A stretch of DNA of 64,000 nt from a bacterium. GTDB taxonomy: Bacteria > B130-G9. The notes under the pieces were generated by a model, which was given only the letters and a program-made list of their open reading frames with translations, searched no databases and was not told the origin of the DNA. The DNA lies in NCBI GenBank assembly GCA_035527515.1, contig DATLAJ010000053.1:8056-72055 (forward strand), given 5' to 3'. Numbering within the stretch: the stretch's first letter is position 1; every line of letters starts with the position of its first letter. Positions 16,789 through 24,684 of this stretch are shown one piece after another. The position numbers and the translations under genes are program-made.

Positions 16789-18504
16789 TCAGGCCTTATG
16801 CGCCATGAAATCGCCCATCACTAGGTAGTCAATTTGCGTGTTGAGAAAGCACGCAATTGCGTCCTGAGGAGTGCAGACAATCGGCTCGCCGCGAACGTTG
16901 AACGAGGTGTTCAGGACAACTGGAACCCCGGTTATCTTCTCGAACTCGTCAATCAGCTTGTAGTAGCGGGGATTGACCTCCTTGGAAACGGTCTGAACGC
17001 GACCTGTTCCGTCCACGTGGGCGGTTGCTGGGATGGCGTTGAGTTTCTCGGGCCGAATCCGATAGACCTTGAGCATGTAAGGCGCCGGATCGTCCGACTC
17101 AAAGAACTCCCCCAATCTCTCTTCCTTAATCGAAGGAGCAAACGGACGGAACGACTCGCGGTGTTTGACGCGCCTGTTCAGGATATCCTTCATCTCTGCC
17201 TTTCTGGGGTCGGCAACGATTGACCTGTTCCCGAGCGCCCTCGGCCCGAACTCCATGCGTCCCTGGAACCAACCGACAATCTTCCCGTCGGCGATAAGCC
17301 TCGCCGTGTCCTGCTCGACGGCCTTAACCCGTGTGTATCTGAGCCCGGACTGTCCAAGCGCGAGCTCGATCTCCTCGTTTGTAAACGAGGGGCCGCCATA
17401 GGCGTGGTTCAAGGGCACTCTTTGGGGCTCTTTCGCGTATTTGTGGTAGAGGAACATGGCAGACCCAAGCGAGGAGCCAGCATCGTTGGCCGCAGGCTGA
17501 ATGAAGACACTCTTAAAGGGCGTGTTCTCCAATATCTTGCCGTTGGCGACGCTGTTCAAGACCATACCACCTGCGAGGCAAAGGTCGGGGCACCCGGTTC
17601 GCTCGTATAGAACGTTCAACATCCTGAAATAGTGCTTTTCAAGCGACATCTGGAGGCTCGCGGCAACGTCCATATAGACCTGCTGCATCTCGCTCTCAGG
17701 CTTGCGCATTGGCGCCGTCTCCCTTATGAACTTGTCGGATACAGTCTTGAGCAGTCCATAACGCTGGTAACCGATGTAGCTGAAATCAAAGTCATACTGA
17801 CCATTACTCGTCGGCTGAACGATCTTGTCGAACAGCCCCTCGAATCTCGGCTCACCGAATGAGGCCAGCGCCATGACCTTGCCCTCCCCGTTGCAGATCT
17901 TGAACCCAAGATACTCCGTAACTGCGCCGTAGAGCTGGCCGAGCGAGACCGGGAACTTGACCGTCTCGAGCTTCTCGATCGTGCCGCCTTTGCCGTGCGC
18001 CATGAGCGTGCTATCGCGCTCTGCGTAGCCGTCCGCAACAAATATCGCCGCCTCGTCAAACGGTGAGACGAGGTAGCAGCTTGCGGCGTGTGCAATATGG
18101 TGATCGACGAAATGGAACTTGGGTGTGGCGGCGTCGCTACTGCTACCGCCGAACTGCCTGAATAGATACCCTTTGGCCCGAACCATCGACGTGATGCGCC
18201 TAACGAAGGGATTTATCGCCGCGTCCTTCTTGAACAGCGAGAATGAGAACGGAAGGAAGCGGACGAACGGCAGCCATTTGTAAAGTATCTCTTTGTAAGG
18301 GTTCCAGAAAAAGCCTACGTGGTCTAGGTCGCTGAACCCGATGCCAGCGAAATCCAGGCAGAACCTGATGGCGTTTTCAGGGAATTGATAGGTATGCTTC
18401 TTGCGGTTGAAGCGCTCCTCTTCCGCGAACGCGACCACCTCACCATCCTTGATGATACATGCGCCCGAATCGTGCAGAAACGCGTTGAATCCTAAGACAT
18501 ACAT
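16789..18504 (-). CDS. NodU/CmcH-type carbamoyltransferase
   Basis: The 571-residue enzyme transfers a carbamoyl group from carbamoyl phosphate, through carbamoyl-AMP, to a hydroxyl of a sugar or natural product. The N-terminal Kae1-like domain starts with LGFNAFLHDSGACII and has metal-binding VDHHIAHAASCY near residue 135, FVADGYAERDST and a central CLAGGMVLNSVANGKI. The C-terminal YrdC-like domain has GRMEFGPRALGNRSIVADPR and VLNTSFNVRGEPIVCTPQDA. All family landmarks are present. No NodU-type partner genes lie beside it, so the acceptor is unknown; a surface polysaccharide is plausible given the glycosyltransferases in the window. Confidence 0.92.
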   Translation of the reverse strand: MYVLGFNAFLHDSGACIIKDGEVVAFAEEERFNRKKHTYQFPENAIRFCLDFAGIGFSDLDHVGFFWNPYKEILYKWLPFVRFLPFSFSLFKKDAAINPFVRRITSMVRAKGYLFRQFGGSSSDAATPKFHFVDHHIAHAASCYLVSPFDEAAIFVADGYAERDSTLMAHGKGGTIEKLETVKFPVSLGQLYGAVTEYLGFKICNGEGKVMALASFGEPRFEGLFDKIVQPTSNGQYDFDFSYIGYQRYGLLKTVSDKFIRETAPMRKPESEMQQVYMDVAASLQMSLEKHYFRMLNVLYERTGCPDLCLAGGMVLNSVANGKILENTPFKSVFIQPAANDAGSSLGSAMFLYHKYAKEPQRVPLNHAYGGPSFTNEEIELALGQSGLRYTRVKAVEQDTARLIADGKIVGWFQGRMEFGPRALGNRSIVADPRKAEMKDILNRRVKHRESFRPFAPSIKEERLGEFFESDDPAPYMLKVYRIRPEKLNAIPATAHVDGTGRVQTVSKEVNPRYYKLIDEFEKITGVPVVLNTSFNVRGEPIVCTPQDAIACFLNTQIDYLVMGDFMAHKA

Positions 18505-18769
18505 AATCTCAAAACTCCATCAATCACACATTCTTGCGGTCTGCCACTGAACAAGGCCGGACAACAGTCAAACACGGTCAAATACTATATTGAATCGGTT
18601 GCGGACTTAGCAAGTGCTAAATCATGGTCCCCGGAGATTGAGAAACGGTAGGAACACGCGGTTCCCGGCTTAAGGATACAGGTTACCTCGCTGTTCGCAA
18701 TTTGGGGCCGACTCAACACGAACAGTCCCGAAAGTTCCCACCGGCTCACTCTGCGCCGCAATATTTGGG
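18505..18769. other. Intergenic region without a recognisable gene
   Basis: This 265-bp gap lies between two minus-strand genes. It contains one short hairpin (GGAAC and GTTCC around 18651-18665), but I see no T-run terminator, tRNA or repeat shared with the rest of the window. Confidence 0.4.
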
Positions 18770-21484
18770 TTACGGCTCCACTGTAATGTACGGATACACG
18801 TTGCTGACGTTGCCAGCGTAGTCGAACGCGACAATCTGAAGCATCACGATCCCGACAGGCCTCGAGTTCGCCTCGAGCGTGAAGGTTCTAACGTAGAACC
18901 CATCGCCCGGCGTGTCGTCTGTCTGCGAGCCATCGTCCAACATCATAATCCCCGTCGGCATGCCATCGACGTATATCTCAACACGCTCCAGGTCGCTCTG
19001 ACCGTCTGGATCAATGACAAGCGCCTTGAGCAGAACGTTGCTCGTATCAGAGATATCGACGATGGGCGGGTAGAACCCCCCAGCGAAGATAACTGGCCTT
19101 GAGTTCGCCAGCACCAAAGGTGCCGAGCGCTCGCCAGCTGTTCCGCTACATAGCGACGCAGCTAAGATGCCGGTGGCATCGTCCGACGTCGTGGTGCCAC
19201 AACGGTCTATGAGCGCCTGCACCCTCCACGGCACATCGGTTGGGTTGAACTGAGTGGGGATGGCCGGCGACCTGGATCTTGACTTGTCTGTTATCGCGAG
19301 ATATGGCCAGACCGGGCTGAAGTTACCATAAACGTCCTCAGCAGCTATTTCGTATATGGGTAGCATTCCAACTTGGCCGGCCTTAGGCATGTACTCGTGG
19401 TAGTAATAGACGCCGCTTCCCTCGAAGGAGCCGATATAATCGAGAAAGATGCCGATCGGGTAGTGCTTCCCGTTCGCGGCGTTCATCACATACATCTGGA
19501 CATTCCTGATCATTCCCATCCCCTCGCCGAATTCGACGAGTGCCCAGGCCTCAAACTCCCCGAGATCGGACACGTGAATCCCAGTGTTGCCCCAACCAGC
19601 CATTACTACGGCCGGAACCGCTGAGCACGCGAACGACCACTCGGCAGTCGCCATGACGTTACCGTTCTTGTCCGCGGCGTTGGACGTCAGCGTTACTGTC
19701 TGTCCCTCCGCAAACGAACTTGGAGGCGTGAATGTGCAGTTGATGAGGCCGTCATCGCCAGGCTCATCTTGCTCCTTGACGAGACCAAGTGATACGTCCA
19801 AACCGTCTATTGACAAGGTTATGGAGTTCTGGTTCACACCGACTCCCGAATCATAGACCTTGAAGAAAATGTCGGTATCGACCGAGACGTTGTATGCGTT
19901 GTTAGCTGGTCGCCTCGAGGTCAAAACAGGTGGCGTGTTGTCAACCGTTGTGAAAGACCAGCTGGTCTCACCTGTTTTTCCCACCATGTTACGAGCCTTC
20001 CCCCTGACAGTGTATTTAGCGCTGTCGCCCAAGCCGTGGTCGAACCACACGTGGTAGCCGTTCTCGATGGCGGACTTGCTAGCGGGTTTGCTCTCGCCGT
20101 TGATCGACATCTGAATTGAGCTGGGGTCCACGCCATAGAGTGCATCATCAACGTCAACGCTTATCGTGTATTGGCCGACAGGAACGTTAGTGGCACCATC
20201 GCTTGGGTCTTTATTGACGAAACTGGGGCCGCCCTGGCCTATCGTGAACCTGAGCTCGCCCTCGAAACCCTCCTGTGTGCTACACGTCTGCCGCGCCGTG
20301 AAGCGCACGTTCACCCATTCGTCCATGTTGTAGGACGTTGGCCGGTTGTATGTAACGTGGAAGCCCTCGTGGTCCTCGAGCGGATCGAACGTCGCGCTAT
20401 TGGTAACCTCCTGCTCACTAGCATCGGATTGCTGCTGTACATAAAGCCGCATCGATGACTCGTCGATACACGACTCGTCGTCGTAGATGTCGAAGTATAT
20501 CGGCGTGTCCTTATCAACTCCCGTCTGACCATCGCTCGGATATGTGTTGTCCATCACCGGCGGCGTCGTGTCCGCTGCCGCGGTGCTGAAGTGGTAATCC
20601 TGGGAAAGAGCATTGCCGGTTCTATCTTCACACGTGATTGTATAGACATATACGGCACCGGGGGAGGTTGCCGTCCAACAGCCGAACGAGCCGATCGAGC
20701 CGTTCGGTGGCCCGAAGGTAACGTGGTATCCGCCTGTTATCGGCTCCATCGTCGTGTCAACGTACGGCGCATCCCCAACCCGATCGATCCCTATCGTGAA
20801 GACCTCAACGCCGCACGGGTCAAGTAGGTCGAACTCGATCGCGGTGCAGAGGGCTACGTCAGTTGTGCCATCTGGCGGCGAGAAGTTCTCAGCCGTTGGC
20901 GGCTCGTTGTCGGTCGGGTCAAGCTCCAAGACCCAGGTAACGAGTTTTTGGTTGTAGTTCTGATAGTCGGCCACGCCTGCTTCCCAGTTGTATATCTCGA
21001 AATCGTGGTCGATCACCACTGCAAGCGGGACCTTGCTCTGTTGCAGGCTCTGATACAGACTGTTGGTGGACGTGCCCCATGCCGCCTTATCCGGATCGTA
21101 GAGAATTGGGAACGTGGCGTTGGGCAAGCTGGGTCGCATACCTAAGATGTCGTTCCGCGATTCTCTTGCGAACCCACCGATAGCAAAGAATCTGAAACAA
21201 CCAGCCGATTGGTATGTTGTCCATAGGCCGTTTGTGAGATTTGTTAGTATGTCCCTTTGCTGTGCTGCATCCTGCGCCGGGGTGAAGAAGAGAAGAACTA
21301 TAATCGCGCCGTCGTAATTCGACAGCGTGATCTGGTCACCATAGCTTGCTGATATTGGATTGATATCCTCAAGCGTGAAGTCCTTAGCCGGGTCCCCCGC
21401 CTGCGCAAGTGCGGAAAACGGCGACAAAAGCAGCGCTGCGAGGACGAGCAGAGCAGCCCCGAAACCCAGAGACTGAATAGACAT
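18770..21484 (-). CDS. Large secreted protein: thioredoxin-fold N-terminus, Ig-like repeats, C-terminal module
   Basis: The 904-residue protein has a signal peptide (residues 1-27, ending SALAQA). Residues about 30-165 resemble the AhpC/TlpA peroxiredoxin fold, but the active-site position reads LLFFTPAQDAAQQ with no Cys, so it is redox-dead. Residues about 195-650 hold several bacterial Ig-like (Big_5/SbsA-type) repeats, each starting with a PP-x-n-x-PSDG-T-V pattern. The C-terminal 270 residues form two related modules starting VVMAGWGNTG and VIFAGGFYPP; these resemble the end of the metalloprotease at 52.6 kb. It is probably a surface or T2SS-exported protein. Confidence 0.7.
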   Translation of the reverse strand: MSIQSLGFGAALLVLAALLLSPFSALAQAGDPAKDFTLEDINPISASYGDQITLSNYDGAIIVLLFFTPAQDAAQQRDILTNLTNGLWTTYQSAGCFRFFAIGGFARESRNDILGMRPSLPNATFPILYDPDKAAWGTSTNSLYQSLQQSKVPLAVVIDHDFEIYNWEAGVADYQNYNQKLVTWVLELDPTDNEPPTAENFSPPDGTTDVALCTAIEFDLLDPCGVEVFTIGIDRVGDAPYVDTTMEPITGGYHVTFGPPNGSIGSFGCWTATSPGAVYVYTITCEDRTGNALSQDYHFSTAAADTTPPVMDNTYPSDGQTGVDKDTPIYFDIYDDESCIDESSMRLYVQQQSDASEQEVTNSATFDPLEDHEGFHVTYNRPTSYNMDEWVNVRFTARQTCSTQEGFEGELRFTIGQGGPSFVNKDPSDGATNVPVGQYTISVDVDDALYGVDPSSIQMSINGESKPASKSAIENGYHVWFDHGLGDSAKYTVRGKARNMVGKTGETSWSFTTVDNTPPVLTSRRPANNAYNVSVDTDIFFKVYDSGVGVNQNSITLSIDGLDVSLGLVKEQDEPGDDGLINCTFTPPSSFAEGQTVTLTSNAADKNGNVMATAEWSFACSAVPAVVMAGWGNTGIHVSDLGEFEAWALVEFGEGMGMIRNVQMYVMNAANGKHYPIGIFLDYIGSFEGSGVYYYHEYMPKAGQVGMLPIYEIAAEDVYGNFSPVWPYLAITDKSRSRSPAIPTQFNPTDVPWRVQALIDRCGTTTSDDATGILAASLCSGTAGERSAPLVLANSRPVIFAGGFYPPIVDISDTSNVLLKALVIDPDGQSDLERVEIYVDGMPTGIMMLDDGSQTDDTPGDGFYVRTFTLEANSRPVGIVMLQIVAFDYAGNVSNVYPYITVEP

Positions 21485-21919
21485 AATAACCCCTCCAAAC
21501 GTATTGCGTGCGCCTCGGCCGTCTGTCGAGACGAAAAATAACCTAAGCTATACATTGCTAAGCAAAGTTGAATATAATCGAAAGGGCGATTCACTTTCAA
21601 GTGGTTTTTGAGAGTGGGCGCAGCTTACGAAGTTGTTTGCGAAGAGGGTAACATGGGGTTTAGGCTGTCGTTGCATTTTTCAGTGTGGCAGGGCTGCGTG
21701 TTCAGCACGCAACCAGTCGGATGTGGGGGCACTCTCTTGGGGCCTTCGTATATAGCAGTATCGTGTGTAAGGAGACGCAGAGTTTGCCGCGCCCAAGCAG
21801 ATCAGTCGCTGCGAGACACCCTCCGAAGGGCAGGGCGTTCCCTGGGTCTGGAACCAGTGGGTTGGGAACCAGCAACCTTGGGGATATGTTTTACATAATA
21901 ACACCGAAGCGAGTAGGTA
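21485..21919. other. Divergent intergenic region upstream of the sigma factor gene
   Basis: This 435-bp region lies between divergent genes. An AT-rich stretch at 21520-21590 contains TATAAT near 21570, but no well-spaced -35 box. A few short hairpins occur, such as GCGTG/CACGC near 21700. The open frame at 21608-21898 lacks protein-like composition. I cannot identify an RNA gene here. GAGTAGGT just before 21920 is a fair ribosome site for the sigma factor. Confidence 0.4.
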
Positions 21920-22498
21920 ATGCCGTTAACAGACGATGAGCTGATCGATCAAGTTCGCGCGGGTAACCTGAAGAGCTTCGAGGAGCTCATCGACCGTTAC
22001 CGTAACCAGGTCTTCAATTTCGTGTATAGGATTCTTGGTAGTCGGGATGAGGCGGAGGATATACTACAGGACACGTTTATGAAGGTTTATGAGCACCTAC
22101 CTCGATATAAGAAGCAGTCCAGGTTCTCAAGTTACTTGTTCACAATAGCGCACAACCTGTCGATGAACAAGATCAACTACCAGAAACGTTCTCAGATGAA
22201 ATTGGAGACGCTGTCGCAGTCGGGCGAGGACAGTAGTCAAGCGGATAGGACGCCAGACGCGTTACTGAGGGAGAATGAAACCGCAGTTGTTGTACACAAG
22301 GCGATTGAGAAGTTGCCACCCAAGTATCGGGCAGCTTTGGTGCTGAGCGAGTTTGAGGGTTTTTCTTACAAACAGATTGGCGACGTCCTCAACTGCTCAG
22401 TGGGCACGGTGAAGTCTCGTATTTTCAGGGCAAGGGACCTTCTGAGAGGATATTTGAAGGGTTATGAAGAGCAGGGCATGCAGGAAAAACTTAACTAG
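21920..22498 (+). CDS. ECF-type RNA polymerase sigma factor
   Basis: The 192-residue sigma-70 family factor is of the extracytoplasmic-function type. Region 2 (about 22-90) contains FEELIDRYRNQVFNFVYRIL, DEAEDILQDTFMKVY and FSSYLFTIAHNLSMNKI. Region 4 (about 130-182) contains LPPKYRAALVLSEFEGFSYK, then IGDVLNCSVGTVKSRIFRA. The ATG at 21920 follows GAGTAGGT. It overlaps the anti-sigma gene by 35 bases, the standard cognate arrangement, and heads the T2SS cluster. It may direct transcription of that cluster, but I have not found a repeated target promoter. Confidence 0.92.
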   Translation: MPLTDDELIDQVRAGNLKSFEELIDRYRNQVFNFVYRILGSRDEAEDILQDTFMKVYEHLPRYKKQSRFSSYLFTIAHNLSMNKINYQKRSQMKLETLSQSGEDSSQADRTPDALLRENETAVVVHKAIEKLPPKYRAALVLSEFEGFSYKQIGDVLNCSVGTVKSRIFRARDLLRGYLKGYEEQGMQEKLN

Positions 22499-23351
22499 AG
22501 TTTCGGCGTTCATAGACAACGAGCTATCGCCAGTCGAGCGCAGAAGGCTCGAGGCGCATCTTGCGGTGTGCCCCGGCTGCTCTCGCTACTTGGAGGAGCT
22601 GAGGGCCGGTTCGGCGCTGTTGAAATCGCTTCCTGCCGTCGAGCCGAGGCAAGAGGCTATCTCGGAGCTTAAGGCTAGGCTTCGCATGACCGCCCACATC
22701 GGCGAGGAGAACGTCTGCGAGATGATGCCCGTGAGGCTTTCCGCCTACATAGATAACGAGCTGCCGGGGCCTGAGCGCCAGCTCGTCGAGCAACATTTGG
22801 CCGTCTGCCCTGATTGTTCACGCTACCTGGAAGAGCTGAGGGCGATCTCCAGACATCTCAATCTGCTGCCGGAGATTGAGCCAAGCCGGGCCGCTGTTGA
22901 ATCGCTCAAGGCGAAGGTCCGCTCGGCGCACATGCCCGTCCGAAGGAGTTCAGCGCCGGTCTTCGCTTTCCCGCGGTTCGCTCACGCCCGTTTGGGGCTC
23001 GCGGCAGCGGCGGTGGTCTTGTTGGCAGTTGCTCTGTATGTGTTCTCGCCGTTTGAGCACGGAGGTAATATGGCCGGGACTTCGGTCAAGCCCACATCCT
23101 TTGGAGGCGCCGCTAGGGACATGGCGGACGCTGATCTCAAGACTGGGAAGGACCGCCTCCTTGCAGAGCTGGCGTTGAACGAAGGCGGCAAGGCTCAGAG
23201 TGCAACGGGCTCCCGTGACAGTCTCGAGGTGTTTGACCCCGCGCAGAGTGACACCCGCGGACGCATTGTGCACTCCATCGTCTTTGGTGAGCGGCGGGCA
23301 ACACGCGCCCCTGTGGCGTCTCACGTATTGTTTGTGAGTTACGGGGACTGA
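22464..23351 (+). CDS. Anti-sigma factor with two tandem zinc-finger domains
   Basis: This 295-residue membrane-anchored protein should bind and restrain the ECF sigma factor encoded just upstream. It carries two copies of the zinc-binding anti-sigma domain: Cys6, His32, Cys36, Cys39 (AHLAVCPGC) and Cys85, His111, Cys115, Cys118 (QHLAVCPDC). The start at 22464 is preferred because it keeps Cys6 and gives the usual overlap with the sigma gene. One membrane segment (about 173-190) leads to a periplasmic part of about 105 residues that has no recognised fold and would act as the sensor. The duplicated zinc domain is unusual. Confidence 0.85.
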   Translation: MKSRACRKNLTRVSAFIDNELSPVERRRLEAHLAVCPGCSRYLEELRAGSALLKSLPAVEPRQEAISELKARLRMTAHIGEENVCEMMPVRLSAYIDNELPGPERQLVEQHLAVCPDCSRYLEELRAISRHLNLLPEIEPSRAAVESLKAKVRSAHMPVRRSSAPVFAFPRFAHARLGLAAAAVVLLAVALYVFSPFEHGGNMAGTSVKPTSFGGAARDMADADLKTGKDRLLAELALNEGGKAQSATGSRDSLEVFDPAQSDTRGRIVHSIVFGERRATRAPVASHVLFVSYGD

Positions 23352-23400
23352 TACTGATGGGTCAGATTGACGGCAAACTCGAATGCATTGGAGGTCTGGC

Positions 23401-24684
23401 GTGACAACTTTACTGGTGCGTGTCGCATTTGTGCTTGCGTATTTGTCGTTTGCGGTCTCCCTCTATGCTCAGGGTAGTTATGATCTTGGCAACCGGCTTT
23501 TCGCGGAGGGCCGGACCGCAGAAGCGGCCGAGACGTATGAGAAGTCGCTGCATGAGGGCAAGAGCGAGGTCGCGGCTCACTGCCGGTTCATGCTTGCCAG
23601 CTGTTTTGAGCAGATGAGTGATTTTGAGAAGGCCGAGAAGAACTATCGGCTCGTTTGGCAGCTTTTCCCGAGGAGCCCCTGGGCGGACGATGCCCTATTG
23701 CGGGTAGCAGCTCATCTCAGCAAGTCACGGGACATCAACGATGTGAAGGCGGCCAAATCCTACCTCGTGAAGATTCAGGGGCTTTATCCCCAGTCATCCT
23801 TGTTGGCCGACTCGCTCTGCCTTCTAGGTGAGGACAATATCTTGCTGCACGAGTTCGACGAGGCCCAGAGGAATCTGACCGAGGTCCTTGACAAGTATTC
23901 GGACAGCGGCCTTGCGACTCGGGCGCATTTCGCACTCGGGAGGCTCTATTCTGACGATGAGAATGAGCTTCGGGACCTTGACCGGGCGCTCGACGAGTTC
24001 AGACTCGTGGTCGAGGAAAGCCCGGATAGCCCATGCGCTCCGTGGGCTTATTTCTCGATTGGTAATGTCCTACGTTCGCAGAAGAAATGGGAGCACGCCA
24101 GGCCCTATTTCCAGGCTGTTATTGAGCAATATGACCGGACGTTGTGCGCGGCCGCGGCGAGGCCGATGCTCGTTCTTTCACAGGTCGAACGAGACCAGTT
24201 CCTGCGGGGACGGGACTCTTTTGAGCAGTTGCTGGCGATAGTCAATCAAGACCAACGGCCCGTTATGCTGAAAAAGGTGGTTGTCCTGCCTCAACCAAGA
24301 CAAGTTACGAAGCTTGAGATCGTTTCGGATGAGGCCTACTCTGACGAGGCCCGTGCGATCTACAAAGGAGATGTCAAGGTATCGGCCGGCAGGATGCGGA
24401 TTTTTGCCGACTATGTTGTCTGTGAGCTGCGTAGCCAGGTGGTGCGCGCCTCTGGCAAGAGCACGAGGTTGCAGTTCGGCAAGGAATTCGTGCTGGATTG
24501 CAAGCAGTTGACATTTGACGTCAAGAAACAGCGGGGGGTAGCTTCGGGCGACGTGAGGTTCGTAGAGGGTGGGTCTGGGGTGTTGGCCCTGGGTTCCGGC
24601 TCTGGGCCAAAAGTCAAGGTAGTCAAGAGCCTTGTCTTCTTGATTAAGGACGGCCAGGCGCTCTCACTTTCGGAGAAGGAATGA
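23401..24684 (+). CDS. Secreted TPR protein with LptA/OstA-like C-terminus
   Basis: The protein has about 427 residues from the GTG at 23401, which has GGAGGT seven bases upstream; the ATG at 23383 has no such site. The signal peptide ends around SLYAQG. Residues about 25-270 form repeated TPR helices (AEAAETYEKSLHEGK, FEKAEKNYRLVWQLFP, LDEFRLVVEESPDSP), like outer-membrane assembly or cell-division TPR proteins. Residues about 310-415 show the LptA/OstA strand pattern (ARAIYKGDVKVSAGRMRIFA, VRASGKSTRLQF, GVASGDVRFVEG). Its stop overlaps the gspE start (ATGA), so it is coupled to the T2SS operon. A role in assembling the T2SS at the outer membrane is inference. Confidence 0.7.
   Translation: MTTLLVRVAFVLAYLSFAVSLYAQGSYDLGNRLFAEGRTAEAAETYEKSLHEGKSEVAAHCRFMLASCFEQMSDFEKAEKNYRLVWQLFPRSPWADDALLRVAAHLSKSRDINDVKAAKSYLVKIQGLYPQSSLLADSLCLLGEDNILLHEFDEAQRNLTEVLDKYSDSGLATRAHFALGRLYSDDENELRDLDRALDEFRLVVEESPDSPCAPWAYFSIGNVLRSQKKWEHARPYFQAVIEQYDRTLCAAAARPMLVLSQVERDQFLRGRDSFEQLLAIVNQDQRPVMLKKVVVLPQPRQVTKLEIVSDEAYSDEARAIYKGDVKVSAGRMRIFADYVVCELRSQVVRASGKSTRLQFGKEFVLDCKQLTFDVKKQRGVASGDVRFVEGGSGVLALGSGSGPKVKVVKSLVFLIKDGQALSLSEKE

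Noticed and set aside
18640-18670. Hairpin GGAAC/GTTCC as a terminator
   Set aside because: The stem is only 5 bp and no T-run follows on either strand.
21608-21898. Open frame, or a 6S-like RNA, upstream of the sigma factor
   Set aside because: The protein composition is not coding-like, and I could not find the paired ends and central bubble of a 6S RNA.
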